Notes: generated by a model not told the origin, from the sequence alone. A DNA stretch of 64,000 nt from JAABRU01 sp050180235 (GCA_050180235.1 JBFXEJ010000014.1:9984-73983), one strand, 5' to 3'. Positions 54,771 to 63,608 are shown, numbered from the stretch's first letter. Numbers and translations: made by a program.

Positions 54771-54888
54771 GGGCCCCGATCTATCCTCTGAATTTTATGG
54801 GGTTTGCCGAGCGTATTGCGGGGCTTTGATATTTCAAAAGACTTATCCGCCACTTTCTCAGCTTTTCGGCGAGCAGTCGCCGATAAAA
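54771..54888 (-). ncRNA. Candidate Cas12f1 tracrRNA
   Basis: Lies between the cas12f1 stop and the array, on the same strand as cas12f1. A perfect stem CGGCGA-CTGC-TCGCCG (54867-54882) is followed by AAAAGCTGAGAAAGTGGC (54851-54862 holds GCTGAGAAAGTG), then by ACGCTCGGCAA (54804-54814). The same order of stem-loop, GCCGAGAAGTGCC and ACGCTCGGTAA is found in the AsCas12f1 tracrRNA as I remember it. GCTGAG can pair with CTCGGC as in that RNA, and CTTTTGA/TCAAAG forms the inner hairpin. Read on, the transcript enters repeat 19, whose antisense is an exact anti-repeat to plus-strand crRNAs. Confidence 0.65.
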
Positions 54889-54939
54889 ACATGTTCAAAT
54901 CCATGATTAAAATCCTTCTGCGAGCGGCAACTGGATTTT

Positions 54940-56211
54940 TTATTCTCCGTTACCGCCCGATATTTCGGATTTGATAATTTCATCAATATTTGCAATGGAA
55001 AGATTCAAAGCTGCATTGTAATCGGCATTTTCCTCAAAACCGCATTTCAGGCATTTGAATTTTTCCTGCTCTGTCCGGTTTTCCCGGTCAATGAATCCGC
55101 ATTCGGAACACCGCTGACTGGTGTATTTCGGATTCACAAATCTCAGTTCAATGCCGTATTCATCGGCCTTGTATTTCAGTTTGGTATGCAGATCGGAAAT
55201 GGCCCAGTCCCGGATCAGAAAATGTCCGGAACGTCCGGATGCCACAAGACCGTCAAGATTTTCCATCTGAATCACACCGCATCCATGCTTCAGCGCAAAC
55301 TCCACAATGGCCTTTGAATACTGATGATATTTGGTATCCCTGAATCTTTTCTCTTTATCTCCGAGTGCAAGCACAGGCCGGAGGATTTTGTTTCTTCCCT
55401 GTCCTCCCCGCGTGGAAACCTTTGCGGAATGCTGAAAAGACCTGCGCCAGTGTCTGATTTTTTGCCGAAATCTTTTTATTTCCTCACCGCTTTCCGAAAT
55501 ACGGTCATATTCCCCTTTTATTCCGCAGAAGAAAGCTTTGCTGATGCCAAGATCAACACCCAGAATTTTTTCTTTATCCAGAAGAACGGTTTTCTTTTCC
55601 GGCTCATAGGTGAAAATGACAAACCATTTTCTTTTTCTTTTATGCTGGCTGATCATAGCCGCTGATTTTTTGTATTCTCCTGAAAATATGCGATCAATAA
55701 CCGCTTTTTGGCTGCCTGTAAGTTTTACAGTGTTCAGGGCAAAATCAAATTTGCGTATGCCTTTGTAATCTTTGGGTCTCAGTCCGGGTGAAAAAATATA
55801 AACTCCGTCCTTTTTTTCAAGGGAATACTGCTGACCGGAAACCATGACCGGATGCGTTTTCCGGAATGTCGGAAGACTTTTCTCAAAAGAATAAAATACT
55901 TCCCGGCAGTCCGTGCTGAATCTCTGCTTTGCCTTCTGATTTATTTCAGATATGGTTTTGCTTTGCAGTTCCGGAAACATCCCCCGCATTTCGGTATAAA
56001 GCATTTTTTCAGGACTTGGAAGTTCCGAGAAGGTCGGATATTTCCCTTTTTCTGATTTCCAATTTTCCTTTTCCTGCTGCCAGAAATACCACTTTGTCAT
56101 GCAGTAATTCAGTGCTTTTGCCGACTGATGCTGAATATCATCCAGAGTTTTCTCTGTATTTTTCCAGTCAGTGTTCAATGGCTTGGATATGTAAATTCTG
56201 ATTGCTTTCAT
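54940..56211 (-). CDS. cas12f1: Cas12f1, miniature type V-F CRISPR nuclease
   Basis: A 423-residue RuvC nuclease, almost the length of AsCas12f1 (422). The RuvC catalytic acids are D220 (ILGVDLGIS), E317 (VIQMENLDGL) and D397 (NADYNAALNLS). A zinc ribbon lies between RuvC II and III (C368, C371, C387, C390; CSECGFIDRENR..CLKC). The N-terminus (KPLNTDWKN), KAVIDRIFSGEYKKSA, KYTSQRCSECG and IANIDEII closely parallel AsCas12f1 as remembered. Expected role: crRNA/tracrRNA-guided DNA cutting, probably as a dimer. The ribosome site is weak. The neighbouring array and tracrRNA-like region separate it from plain TnpB. Confidence 0.93.
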   Translation of the reverse strand: MKAIRIYISKPLNTDWKNTEKTLDDIQHQSAKALNYCMTKWYFWQQEKENWKSEKGKYPTFSELPSPEKMLYTEMRGMFPELQSKTISEINQKAKQRFSTDCREVFYSFEKSLPTFRKTHPVMVSGQQYSLEKKDGVYIFSPGLRPKDYKGIRKFDFALNTVKLTGSQKAVIDRIFSGEYKKSAAMISQHKRKRKWFVIFTYEPEKKTVLLDKEKILGVDLGISKAFFCGIKGEYDRISESGEEIKRFRQKIRHWRRSFQHSAKVSTRGGQGRNKILRPVLALGDKEKRFRDTKYHQYSKAIVEFALKHGCGVIQMENLDGLVASGRSGHFLIRDWAISDLHTKLKYKADEYGIELRFVNPKYTSQRCSECGFIDRENRTEQEKFKCLKCGFEENADYNAALNLSIANIDEIIKSEISGGNGE

Positions 56212-56381
56212 TCATTAAGCTCTTATTGTATGTAATTTCTCATATATATCAGTATCATGATACAGTTACAGAAGTCAAGAGGAAAAGAAATGCGGATTCT
56301 TTCAGAATGTTGGATGTGAGATTATTCATTTTTGGAAAGAAAAAGCCTGTGTTCCGTGCATCCGGCAACAGGCTGCGACAC

Positions 56382-57356
56382 TCATTCCCCGGCCACCTGC
56401 ACAGTAAGCAGCATATCACCCCGGTTTCCATTCCCCGTAATTTTTCCCAGTCCGTTCAGGCGCAGGATATTTCCGGCCCGCGTATCAGGCGACACTGTCA
56501 CCTTATACAGACGTTTCTGGAATCCCCAGGGAATATTGACAATTTTCAGCGCGCCGTGAACAGCCTCAAAAGGCGTAATCACCATTGTGCCGTAAAGATT
56601 GGGATCATCCGCAGGCCCAAGCGGATGAATGACCTGCAGCATTGGCGTTTTTTTCCGCTCTGTTACATGCCGGGTCATCTCTGTTATGCCTGTGTGCGGA
56701 ATTCTGCCCGATAGTTTCAGAAAAGCCGCTCCAAAAGCAAATCCGCCCACATGCGCCCACCATGCAACGCCGGAGGCAAAGGCCGGGGTTGTGGCTGCAT
56801 TGAAAAACTGAATCAGAAACCACAGTCCCAGAAAGATGTAAGCGGGGATTTCAAAAAAGAAAGGAATAATAATTATCGGAACCAGCGTCAGAACTTTTGC
56901 ATGAGGATAGAGAATGATGTACGCTCCCATGACGCCGGCAATAGCGCCGCTCGCGCCAATGACCGGGATATTGGAACCTGTATTGAAAAGCATGTGAAAC
57001 AGTCCGGATGCAATGCCGCAGAGCAGGTAAAAAATCAGATAGCGGAACGGGCCGAGATGCTCCTCCACATTGTCCCCAAATACATACAGAAACCACATGT
57101 TTCCCAGCAGATGGAAAAATCCGCCGTGCAGAAACATATAGGAAAAAAAGGACAGGGACTGATGCCCGATTCCGAAATAGGAATAGGCATCCGGTGTGAA
57201 ATACCGGGCCGGAACCAGACCGTAGAGATAATCAAAACGGGCCAGTTCACTGCCCTGTGCAATCTGCACAAAGAAAAAGAAAATATTCATGCAGATCAGA
57301 CTGTAATTGACAATTGGCACGGTTTTGGACGGGGTGGTGTCCCGAAGAGGTATCAT
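56382..57356 (-). CDS. Rhomboid protease fused to a DnaJ C-terminal domain
   Basis: A 324-residue protein. The N-terminal rhomboid domain (about 15-215, six or seven helices) has the Ser-His dyad S136 in GASGAIAG and H202 in WWAHVGGFAFG, with HLLGNMWFLYVFGDNVE in loop 1. After a charged linker, residues 250-322 look like a DnaJ substrate-binding domain (NLYGTMVITPFEAVHGAL.. PDTRAGNILRLNGLG.. GDMLLTVQV). It is an intramembrane protease with a probable client-binding tail in the cytosol; the fusion is unusual. It starts 3 bp after the dynamin-like gene, in the same operon. Confidence 0.82.
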   Translation of the reverse strand: MIPLRDTTPSKTVPIVNYSLICMNIFFFFVQIAQGSELARFDYLYGLVPARYFTPDAYSYFGIGHQSLSFFSYMFLHGGFFHLLGNMWFLYVFGDNVEEHLGPFRYLIFYLLCGIASGLFHMLFNTGSNIPVIGASGAIAGVMGAYIILYPHAKVLTLVPIIIIPFFFEIPAYIFLGLWFLIQFFNAATTPAFASGVAWWAHVGGFAFGAAFLKLSGRIPHTGITEMTRHVTERKKTPMLQVIHPLGPADDPNLYGTMVITPFEAVHGALKIVNIPWGFQKRLYKVTVSPDTRAGNILRLNGLGKITGNGNRGDMLLTVQVAGE

Positions 57357-57359
57357 GCT

Positions 57360-59813
57360 TTATTCCTTTTCCTGTGCTGAAATCAACTGACTGGTTTTAA
57401 AAATAAAATCCTCCAATGCCATGCGCAGGGGCGCAATCTCTGTTTCCCGTATGCGCCGGGCCTCTCCTGCAATGGATATGCGGCTTTCCCTGCTTTTGCG
57501 GAAATCATTTTCTGCCTGCTTTTTGCGTTGTTCAAATATGCGAGCGGGTTTGTCCCCGGCCTGCTGAAACAAAGTCAGGTAAAACTGGCGTATGCTTTGG
57601 GAAAAATTTCTGAATTCCTTTTTCACATCCTCTTCCATTTCGGAAAAAAGCATGTGCAGGGCAGGTTCCAGTTTGCGGTGAATATCCTGTTTCATGCTTT
57701 TTTCCATCATGCCTTTGGTCAGCATGACCAGCAGCATATTGACCACAAACACAGCAACTGTGGCAATCCGCACCCAGAAAAGCCGGGTGATGAGCATATA
57801 AACGGCCAGGAGAATGCCGGACGCGGCAGTGAAAATTCCGGTGACACCGCCGGCCGCGAGCAGCGCGCTGTAACGGATATTTTCCAGCGCGGGGCCGCTT
57901 TCCAGTTCACGCACAATCGCGGCAGTGTCCACATCCAGATCCCCGGAAAATTCCGGCAGCACGGTTCCCTCTGTCATCTGCATTCCGGGCAGAGCAGAAC
58001 TGCTCCACGCGTGCTTCAGTTCCCGGCTTACCGCGCGCACCCGGCGGACAATCCGGCTGTTGTAAACCGGATTTCTGCCTTCTCTGACTTCCGTGATCCA
58101 CGCGTGAACGGTTTCTGTGAAACATGCCTCGGTTTCAGCCTTGATAATTCCCGAAATTCTGTCCTGAAAACCTTTTCCGCTTAACAGAGAAAAGGAAACT
58201 TTGTTCAGGACTTCCCGGTATATCCGTTCGCTGACAGTATTGCAGAGTTCCTGGCGCCGCGCGTCAATACGCATCCATACATCTTCGGCCAAAGCTGCAT
58301 CCGCGCCATTTTCTCTGAGTCCTTCAAGTATGCGGGTGCACGCGGACTGAAATTTCCGCAATTCTGCTTCTGCATCCGCAATCTGCCTGCGGAAATCCTT
58401 TTCTTCCCGAAACGCGGCATTTTCCCGTGCGTGAAGATTTCCCTCAATCTCCCCCAGACAGTCTGCTGCTGCTTTTGCTCCGTTTTCTATCAGCACAGAA
58501 GCGGCCTTGCGGGAAATCACGGCCTGCTCCGCCATTGATCGCAAGTGCTCAAGTCCGCCTGCTGTTCCTGCATTTTTCACAAGTGCGGAAAAATCCCTGT
58601 CTGCAATATCAGATTCTTCCAATTCCAGCACAGCCATCTGCCGCACAAGGATTTTGCGGAGTCTGTCCGCTTTTTCATGAAAATCCGGATCAGTTTCAGA
58701 AAGATTGGCAGCCTGCACAGCGCGCAGGGACAGCAGGGCATGAAAGAGCGAAACCTGTTTTTCCTCTGCAATGGAAAAACCGCTGTTTTTCAAGGAAGTG
58801 ACACTGGCCCGGAGAATGCGTTTGCTGTCTTCCAGACTGTGTCCCCGCATATTGCAGCCGTAAAACAGCCTGCCTGCCATGCCGTTTCTGCGGATAAAAT
58901 CCAGTGCACGCAGATCAGAGAGTTTCAGGGTTTTGGACCCGTCAAAAAGATAGAGAATCGCATCCGCACGGAACATGGCCTGCCGCGCCGTATGCGTATC
59001 CCAGCGGCTTGCGGAAAGACCGGGGCAGTCTGTAATCACACAGCCCAGCCTTCCCAGCGAAGGGGAATGAATTTTCAGGCAGATGCGGCTGATGAACACA
59101 AACAGGACTTCGGAAAGCTGAAAACTGTCAGGCCGGTTGTCAAACCAGCGTTCCTCCCAGTCCTGGGGAAAGCGGATCATGGTGCTGACATCCTCAGGTC
59201 TGAATTTTTTTTCTCGCAGATCAGCAAGTTCCAAATTTCCAAAATGGTATGCAATGAGACTGGCGCAGCGCAGCACATCCAGCAGCCCGGACTGTTCCGG
59301 ATCATAGCCGGATTTGTCTTTTTTCCATATTTTCCATTCCCGGTCTGCGGACTGTGCCAGCAATCGCCGATCTGCGGGATCTTCCAAATTCAGCAACTGA
59401 GACAGTTCCGATGCTGTGGCTTTTTCAAACCGCTTCGGTGCAAGATGCCGGAAATGGGGCAGAAGCAAATCGGAAAATCCCTCTGTGAGTTCCGCTGAAC
59501 TGCGCCACTGCACTTCTGCGGATTCGGCTTCATCAGAATCAGAAATATTCTGTGCGGATACAAGGCATCCGCTGGTGCGAATGCCTGAACCCATTGGGCT
59601 GAGTTCCCGGCCTTCACACAGGGCATTGAAAGTGGTGGATTTTCCGCCCTGAAATTCACCGGCCAGCACAATTTCAAACTGGTTCTCCTGTGCACGGCGG
59701 CAGATACGGAAAAGCAGTTCGCGGGTCTGCCTGTTCACGGCTTCCGGTGTCGCTGCCTTTTGGAGCAGAAAAATCAGTTCATTTCTGAGAGTTTCATAGG
59801 TTTTTGGTATCAT
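57360..59813 (-). CDS. Bacterial dynamin-like GTPase
   Basis: An 817-residue protein. The GTPase domain is at about 45-330: P-loop GEFQGGKST (52-60), switch Thr in GIRTSGCL, G3 DCPGLSAS. Long helical stretches follow, then one or two membrane segments (about 655-720, LLAAGGVTGIFTAASGILLAV; RIATVAVFVVNMLLVMLTKG) and a helical tail. It probably remodels or guards the inner membrane. Some bacterial dynamins protect against phage or membrane stress. The adjacent rhomboid gene suggests joint membrane quality control or defence (inference). Confidence 0.82.
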   Translation of the reverse strand: MIPKTYETLRNELIFLLQKAATPEAVNRQTRELLFRICRRAQENQFEIVLAGEFQGGKSTTFNALCEGRELSPMGSGIRTSGCLVSAQNISDSDEAESAEVQWRSSAELTEGFSDLLLPHFRHLAPKRFEKATASELSQLLNLEDPADRRLLAQSADREWKIWKKDKSGYDPEQSGLLDVLRCASLIAYHFGNLELADLREKKFRPEDVSTMIRFPQDWEERWFDNRPDSFQLSEVLFVFISRICLKIHSPSLGRLGCVITDCPGLSASRWDTHTARQAMFRADAILYLFDGSKTLKLSDLRALDFIRRNGMAGRLFYGCNMRGHSLEDSKRILRASVTSLKNSGFSIAEEKQVSLFHALLSLRAVQAANLSETDPDFHEKADRLRKILVRQMAVLELEESDIADRDFSALVKNAGTAGGLEHLRSMAEQAVISRKAASVLIENGAKAAADCLGEIEGNLHARENAAFREEKDFRRQIADAEAELRKFQSACTRILEGLRENGADAALAEDVWMRIDARRQELCNTVSERIYREVLNKVSFSLLSGKGFQDRISGIIKAETEACFTETVHAWITEVREGRNPVYNSRIVRRVRAVSRELKHAWSSSALPGMQMTEGTVLPEFSGDLDVDTAAIVRELESGPALENIRYSALLAAGGVTGIFTAASGILLAVYMLITRLFWVRIATVAVFVVNMLLVMLTKGMMEKSMKQDIHRKLEPALHMLFSEMEEDVKKEFRNFSQSIRQFYLTLFQQAGDKPARIFEQRKKQAENDFRKSRESRISIAGEARRIRETEIAPLRMALEDFIFKTSQLISAQEKE

Positions 59814-59845
59814 AACAGAAAAATAGATATTTTTATGGAGTTGGA

Positions 59846-60466
59846 TTAAGACTTTTCAGCCAACTCCAGCATTTTATCCAAAAGTTCCTTCAGTCCGGGG
59901 CATTTCTGATAGGCAATATCCGGATTGAGTCTGCTGAAAAGTTCTTTGCCATTGACCACTTTTTTATACGAACGTTTTACATGCAAACGATAAAGACGTT
60001 CCAGCAGTTTTGCCGGTGGTTCATGAAAATTAACGGTTTCCGGATGCTGAATCTTTTTGGGAAAAGCATTTCTGACACCCAAAGGAAAAATCTCAGGCTG
60101 ACTCAGAAGCCATGCTTCCACTTCATGAACTGCAAAAAACTGAAAAAATTTTGTATGCTCAACTTTCTTCTCTATTTCTTTCTTAGCCCAATCATAACGT
60201 TCTTTGCTTTCTGTCAATTTATCGGGATAAAATGTCGGGCCGTAAAGATCCAATAAAGAAATCACTGCAATAATATCATTTTTGTCAGGGCCGTTAAGAT
60301 ACATTTTTGCTTTTAAACGCGCATCTTTAAGCAATTCCCTCCATCCCCCAAATCGAACAGTTTTAATTCCCACAGGATTTTTCAATTTTGGATCAAGCCA
60401 TTTTTTCAGAAACTGCGGCAATGATTTGTCTTCCGTATATCCCTCAAGGAAAAGAATAAATTTCAT
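59846..60466 (-). CDS. DUF4276 (TOPRIM-like) protein
   Basis: A 206-residue protein. The N-terminus FILFLEGYTEDKSLPQFLKK holds the acidic Glu of TOPRIM-like domains, and VISLLDLYGPTF a later acid. DUF4276 proteins pair with AAA ATPases and are likely the nuclease half of split OLD-type modules. The start overlaps the ATPase stop as ATGA. Slightly AT-richer than its neighbours. Confidence 0.75.
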   Translation of the reverse strand: MKFILFLEGYTEDKSLPQFLKKWLDPKLKNPVGIKTVRFGGWRELLKDARLKAKMYLNGPDKNDIIAVISLLDLYGPTFYPDKLTESKERYDWAKKEIEKKVEHTKFFQFFAVHEVEAWLLSQPEIFPLGVRNAFPKKIQHPETVNFHEPPAKLLERLYRLHVKRSYKKVVNGKELFSRLNPDIAYQKCPGLKELLDKMLELAEKS

Positions 60467-61647
60467 CTCATCTGCTCCAGTTCCCCGGATTTGAAAAGAG
60501 AACCAAGTGAATATTCTTTCAGCCAGTAATCAAGTTCTTTCCCCTGTATGGTTTGCAGGACGGTTTCACCATTTTCCCATTTTGCAACAGTGGTTACAGG
60601 CACTGTTTCCCTGAACGCATCCAAAAACTGCGGAGAATGCGTAGTCAGAATGACCTGCGCTCTCATAGCTGCGTCCACTGCATATTCTGCAACAATGGGA
60701 AGCATTGAGGGGTGGAGTCCGGTTTCAGGTTCATCAACAGCGATAATGGGAGCCGGTGATGGGCTTGCCAGAACCGTCAACAGAAAAAGAAATCTAAGGG
60801 TTCCATCTGAAAGATCGGCTGCGGATTGCTCCCTTTTCAGTGATTTCCAGCGAATCCGCATTTGTATTCTCTGGTCAGCCGCAGGAGGAAAAACCAGTTC
60901 CTCAAAATCATCCCCAAAGGCCGCCTGCATGGCAGAATTGATCTCTTTTTTGAAATCACGGTCACCTGTGTAAAGGGTGTGCAGGACAGATATAAGATTC
61001 TGTCCGTCCGGATCAACCCGCTTTTCCATACGCGCGACAGCAGGTTGACGAACAGTTGCATCCTTATTGGTATGCAAATCATGATAAACAGATATGGAAG
61101 CCAGTCCCCTTTGGAAAGGAGGAATGAAGTGATTGCTGGTAAATGGCCCGGATGCAATTGAAAGAAGGCTTTCCTCGTCTGAAACAAAGTCCTCCGGAGT
61201 GGCAAAGGTTCGTTCCCTTTCATCAAAAATAACAGCATTTTTTGCAATCCGTTCCAAAAATCTGAAAGGATTTTTTTCAGTTCCCTTCCTTATTTTAAGA
61301 GCGTTTGTCAAACGTTCTTTTTCAACCCTGTATGAACTCCCTGCACCAAGCCGTGCCAGTTCAAGTTCATAATGTTCAGGGCCTATATCCCCCCCTTCCG
61401 GAGTTGTTTCCATTGCAAATTTTATGGTGTCAGCCGAACTATCCCAGACTATAGGCTCCATTCCACCCAAAGACTGAATGTATTTGCCCAGTCTGCCCTG
61501 TGCAGATACAGAGATCAGTTCCAAAAAACGCAGCAGATTGGATTTGCCGGTACCATTGGGGCCGATAATTACATTTAGGTCTCCGGGCTGCCAGCTTACC
61601 TTTCGGAGAGAACGGAAACCTTCAATATCCAGTTTTGTGATTTTCAT
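60463..61647 (-). CDS. AAA ATPase (RecF/OLD/SMC type) of defence module
   Basis: A 394-residue ATPase: Walker A GPNGTGKS (29-36), signature-like ADLSDGTLRFL, Walker B APIIAVDEPETGLHP, then ILTTHSPQFLDAF with the switch His. This AAA_15/21 type pairs with TOPRIM genes in anti-phage systems (OLD, PARIS, AbiL). Here the partner is DUF4276. A general DNA repair role is less likely. Confidence 0.82.
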   Translation of the reverse strand: MKITKLDIEGFRSLRKVSWQPGDLNVIIGPNGTGKSNLLRFLELISVSAQGRLGKYIQSLGGMEPIVWDSSADTIKFAMETTPEGGDIGPEHYELELARLGAGSSYRVEKERLTNALKIRKGTEKNPFRFLERIAKNAVIFDERERTFATPEDFVSDEESLLSIASGPFTSNHFIPPFQRGLASISVYHDLHTNKDATVRQPAVARMEKRVDPDGQNLISVLHTLYTGDRDFKKEINSAMQAAFGDDFEELVFPPAADQRIQMRIRWKSLKREQSAADLSDGTLRFLFLLTVLASPSPAPIIAVDEPETGLHPSMLPIVAEYAVDAAMRAQVILTTHSPQFLDAFRETVPVTTVAKWENGETVLQTIQGKELDYWLKEYSLGSLFKSGELEQMR

Positions 61648-61709
61648 TCTTTATCTTCCTTTTTCTTGCGTTTTTCAAACTATGAAAGTTTTGACCACTA
61701 TCTAAAAAA

Positions 61710-62792
61710 TCAAGGCAGTTGCATCATCCAGTCCACCGCATTCCGCACGCTCCGGCCGTCAAACTGATGTCCGGAGATATGCGTTTCCGTTACAGCTTCC
61801 ACGGTATGCCCGTATTGGGAAAGATAAGAATGCCAGTAGGGAAAAGAGACGGAATAATTGGGATCTCCGGTATTGGATACTGTCCTGACCGGAGCCTGTG
61901 ATTTGTATAAATTGGGAATCAGCGCATATATGTTAAAAGGAGCGCACCATATAACGGCTGCCCGGATAGCGGGCCGGAGTTCACTTCGGGCTATCAGCAC
62001 CGCACCGGGGCCGCCCGCAGAATATCCTGTAACATAGGTTTCATATGGATTCACGCCCCATGTCTTATGGGCCAGAAGAATCGCGTCCACGGTATTGTAA
62101 TAGTCATTATATGTGTATTTTCCGTATTCATTCACCAGACGGAATCCCAGATTATTGGCCTGCACCGCAATCACCACCAGTCCTTTTTCATCCGCGACTG
62201 TTTTGAAATCCCTTTCCAAACGAGCTGTTAATGCCGTGCGTGAGGATTCACCGTCTCCGTGCAGATAGACCATAAGTCCGGGATTTGTGGTTTGATTCAG
62301 ACTTTCCGGGGTATAATATGCAATGCCGGTATTCCAGGATTCCTCTCCGATGGACAGATACCCGCTTCCGTAAGAAGGAGGCTCCGGAACTGCGGAAAAG
62401 GTGCTGATTTCCATTTTCCAGGCCAGTGCTTCCGGATCAGCATCAGGTGCATAGGACAGAACAAAGCGGTAGGGGATATTTTCATATTCCATGCAGGCAG
62501 CATAGATTTTCAGATTGTTTCTTATTGGCAGACATTGCTCCGGAGGCATGTCTTTAACTGTCAGACTGCTGAGATCTATTTTCCAGTAAATACCTTCCGG
62601 ATCAGCAGAATTCTGGAAATATTCCATGTCAAAGCCATACTGCACATCCTGAAATTCCACGCAGGGCATATGCAGACGCAGATCAGACCCGACCATCTGG
62701 CATACATCCGCACTCTGAGCGGAAGCGGAATATGTTCCGAACATACTGATAAAAAAAAGGACAGACAGCAGGAAACAGTGTTTTCTGATCAT
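61710..62792 (-). CDS. Secreted esterase/depolymerase-type hydrolase with duplicated N-terminal module
   Basis: A 360-residue exported protein with a signal peptide ending near ASA-QS. Two 50-residue modules follow (LRLHMPCVEFQDVQYGFDME..EGIYWKIDLSSL and LKIYAACMEYENIPYRFVLS..EALAWKMEISTF). The alpha/beta hydrolase domain (about 150-360) has Ser in TGYSAGGPG, Asp likely in SNTGDPNYS and His in HISGHQFDGR. It resembles PHB-depolymerase/feruloyl-esterase folds; the modules may bind polymer. Substrate unknown. Confidence 0.8.
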   Translation of the reverse strand: MIRKHCFLLSVLFFISMFGTYSASAQSADVCQMVGSDLRLHMPCVEFQDVQYGFDMEYFQNSADPEGIYWKIDLSSLTVKDMPPEQCLPIRNNLKIYAACMEYENIPYRFVLSYAPDADPEALAWKMEISTFSAVPEPPSYGSGYLSIGEESWNTGIAYYTPESLNQTTNPGLMVYLHGDGESSRTALTARLERDFKTVADEKGLVVIAVQANNLGFRLVNEYGKYTYNDYYNTVDAILLAHKTWGVNPYETYVTGYSAGGPGAVLIARSELRPAIRAAVIWCAPFNIYALIPNLYKSQAPVRTVSNTGDPNYSVSFPYWHSYLSQYGHTVEAVTETHISGHQFDGRSVRNAVDWMMQLP

Positions 62793-62818
62793 AAAAACTC
62801 CTTTCCTTTAATTGGCAG

Positions 62819-62953
62819 CTCACCTTGCACAGGCATTCAGGAAGTCAGCACCTTACCGTGTCTGCCATCATACCGATGAAAATCGGGTTCCAGTGTTTTC
62901 AGAAAATTCCGGATACCGGCTTTTATCGTTATGACAGTGGTGCGCAAGGTGAG
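62819..62953. mobile_element. 135-bp MITE-like element
   Basis: Ends CTCACCTTGCAC and GTGCGCAAGGTGAG, with a 7-bp direct repeat TTGGCAG outside (62812-62818 and 62954-62960). The interior hairpins (ATACCGATGAAAATCGGG; GGATACCGGCTTTTATCG) resemble 40775-40911. Non-coding. Confidence 0.65.
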
Positions 62954-62992
62954 TTGGCAGTTTGATTTTTCATTTTGAATCAGCGGATTCCA

Positions 62993-63226
62993 TTATCCGC
63001 TTTTGTGAATCACTTTCCCGTCACTGTCTTTTATAATCACACGGGTCCAGCCCAAATCCCGGAAAATTTCTTTGGCAGACAGGGAAAGGGTGTTCAGTTT
63101 TTTGGGAGAAGGGAGAAATTCAGCTTCAATGCGGCAGCCTTCATGGGTTCCGGCATAATGGAAAATTCCTTTTTCATAACGCTGAAAATACATATCCGTA
63201 TAGTCAAATTCTTCCATGTTCATCAT
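62993..63226 (-). CDS. Small unknown protein
   Basis: A 77-residue protein from the ATG at 63226, after AAAGGAGATTATTTT; a longer upstream frame lacks a ribosome site. It is beta-rich (FQRYEKGIFHYAGTHEGCRI, EIFRDLGWTRVIIKDSDGKV), cytosolic and acidic at the start. No family is recognised. It sits upstream of the secreted hydrolase on the same strand. Confidence 0.6.
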   Translation of the reverse strand: MMNMEEFDYTDMYFQRYEKGIFHYAGTHEGCRIEAEFLPSPKKLNTLSLSAKEIFRDLGWTRVIIKDSDGKVIHKSG

Positions 63227-63343
63227 AAAATAATCTCCTTTGCATATGGTTAATGAAGATTTTGGATAACTGTATGGATTGTTTTTAAGCAGGGCTTCCG
63301 ATATCCGGAAAATTCCGGAACAGAGCATGGTCTGAAAAACAGC

Positions 63344-63378
63344 AACAAAAAAAGGGATACCCTTTCGGATATCCCTTT
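63344..63378 (-). terminator. Intrinsic terminator of the cold-shock gene
   Basis: Minus-strand stem AAAGGGATA / TATCCCTTT followed by a T run, 30 bp after the stop. Confidence 0.8.
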
Positions 63379-63407
63379 ATATAATTCCGTCAGGAATTAT
63401 CAAAAAA

Positions 63408-63608
63408 CTAGATTACAGTTACATTTGTTGCGGAAGGACCTTTGGGGCCCTGCTCTACATTGAATGTAACCCGTGCGCCTTCATTAAGGGTTTTAAAACC
63501 TGACGCGTTGATTCCTGAATGATGAACAAACACATCCGGTCCGTTTTCCTGCTCGATGAAGCCGAAGCCTTTACGTTCATTGAACCATTTTACAATACCG
63601 TTAGCCAT
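63408..63608 (-). CDS. CspA-family cold-shock protein
   Basis: A 66-residue single-domain protein with RNP1 KGFGFIEQ and RNP2 DVFVHHSGI; it starts MANGIVKWFN. It binds single-stranded RNA/DNA as an RNA chaperone. Upstream AT-rich sequence is long enough for a regulated leader. Confidence 0.95.
   Translation of the reverse strand: MANGIVKWFNERKGFGFIEQENGPDVFVHHSGINASGFKTLNEGARVTFNVEQGPKGPSATNVTVI

Noticed and set aside
54824..54840. CTTTGATATTTCAAAAG as a separate tracrRNA anti-repeat
   Set aside because: The segment is itself near-palindromic and fits better as the inner hairpin of the tracrRNA-like RNA; pairing is possible with both repeat orientations, so it proves nothing.
54940..56211. 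Plain IS605-type TnpB beside a CRISPR by chance
   Set aside because: Motifs and length track AsCas12f1 closely, a tracrRNA-like region is present, and no TnpA or element ends are seen.
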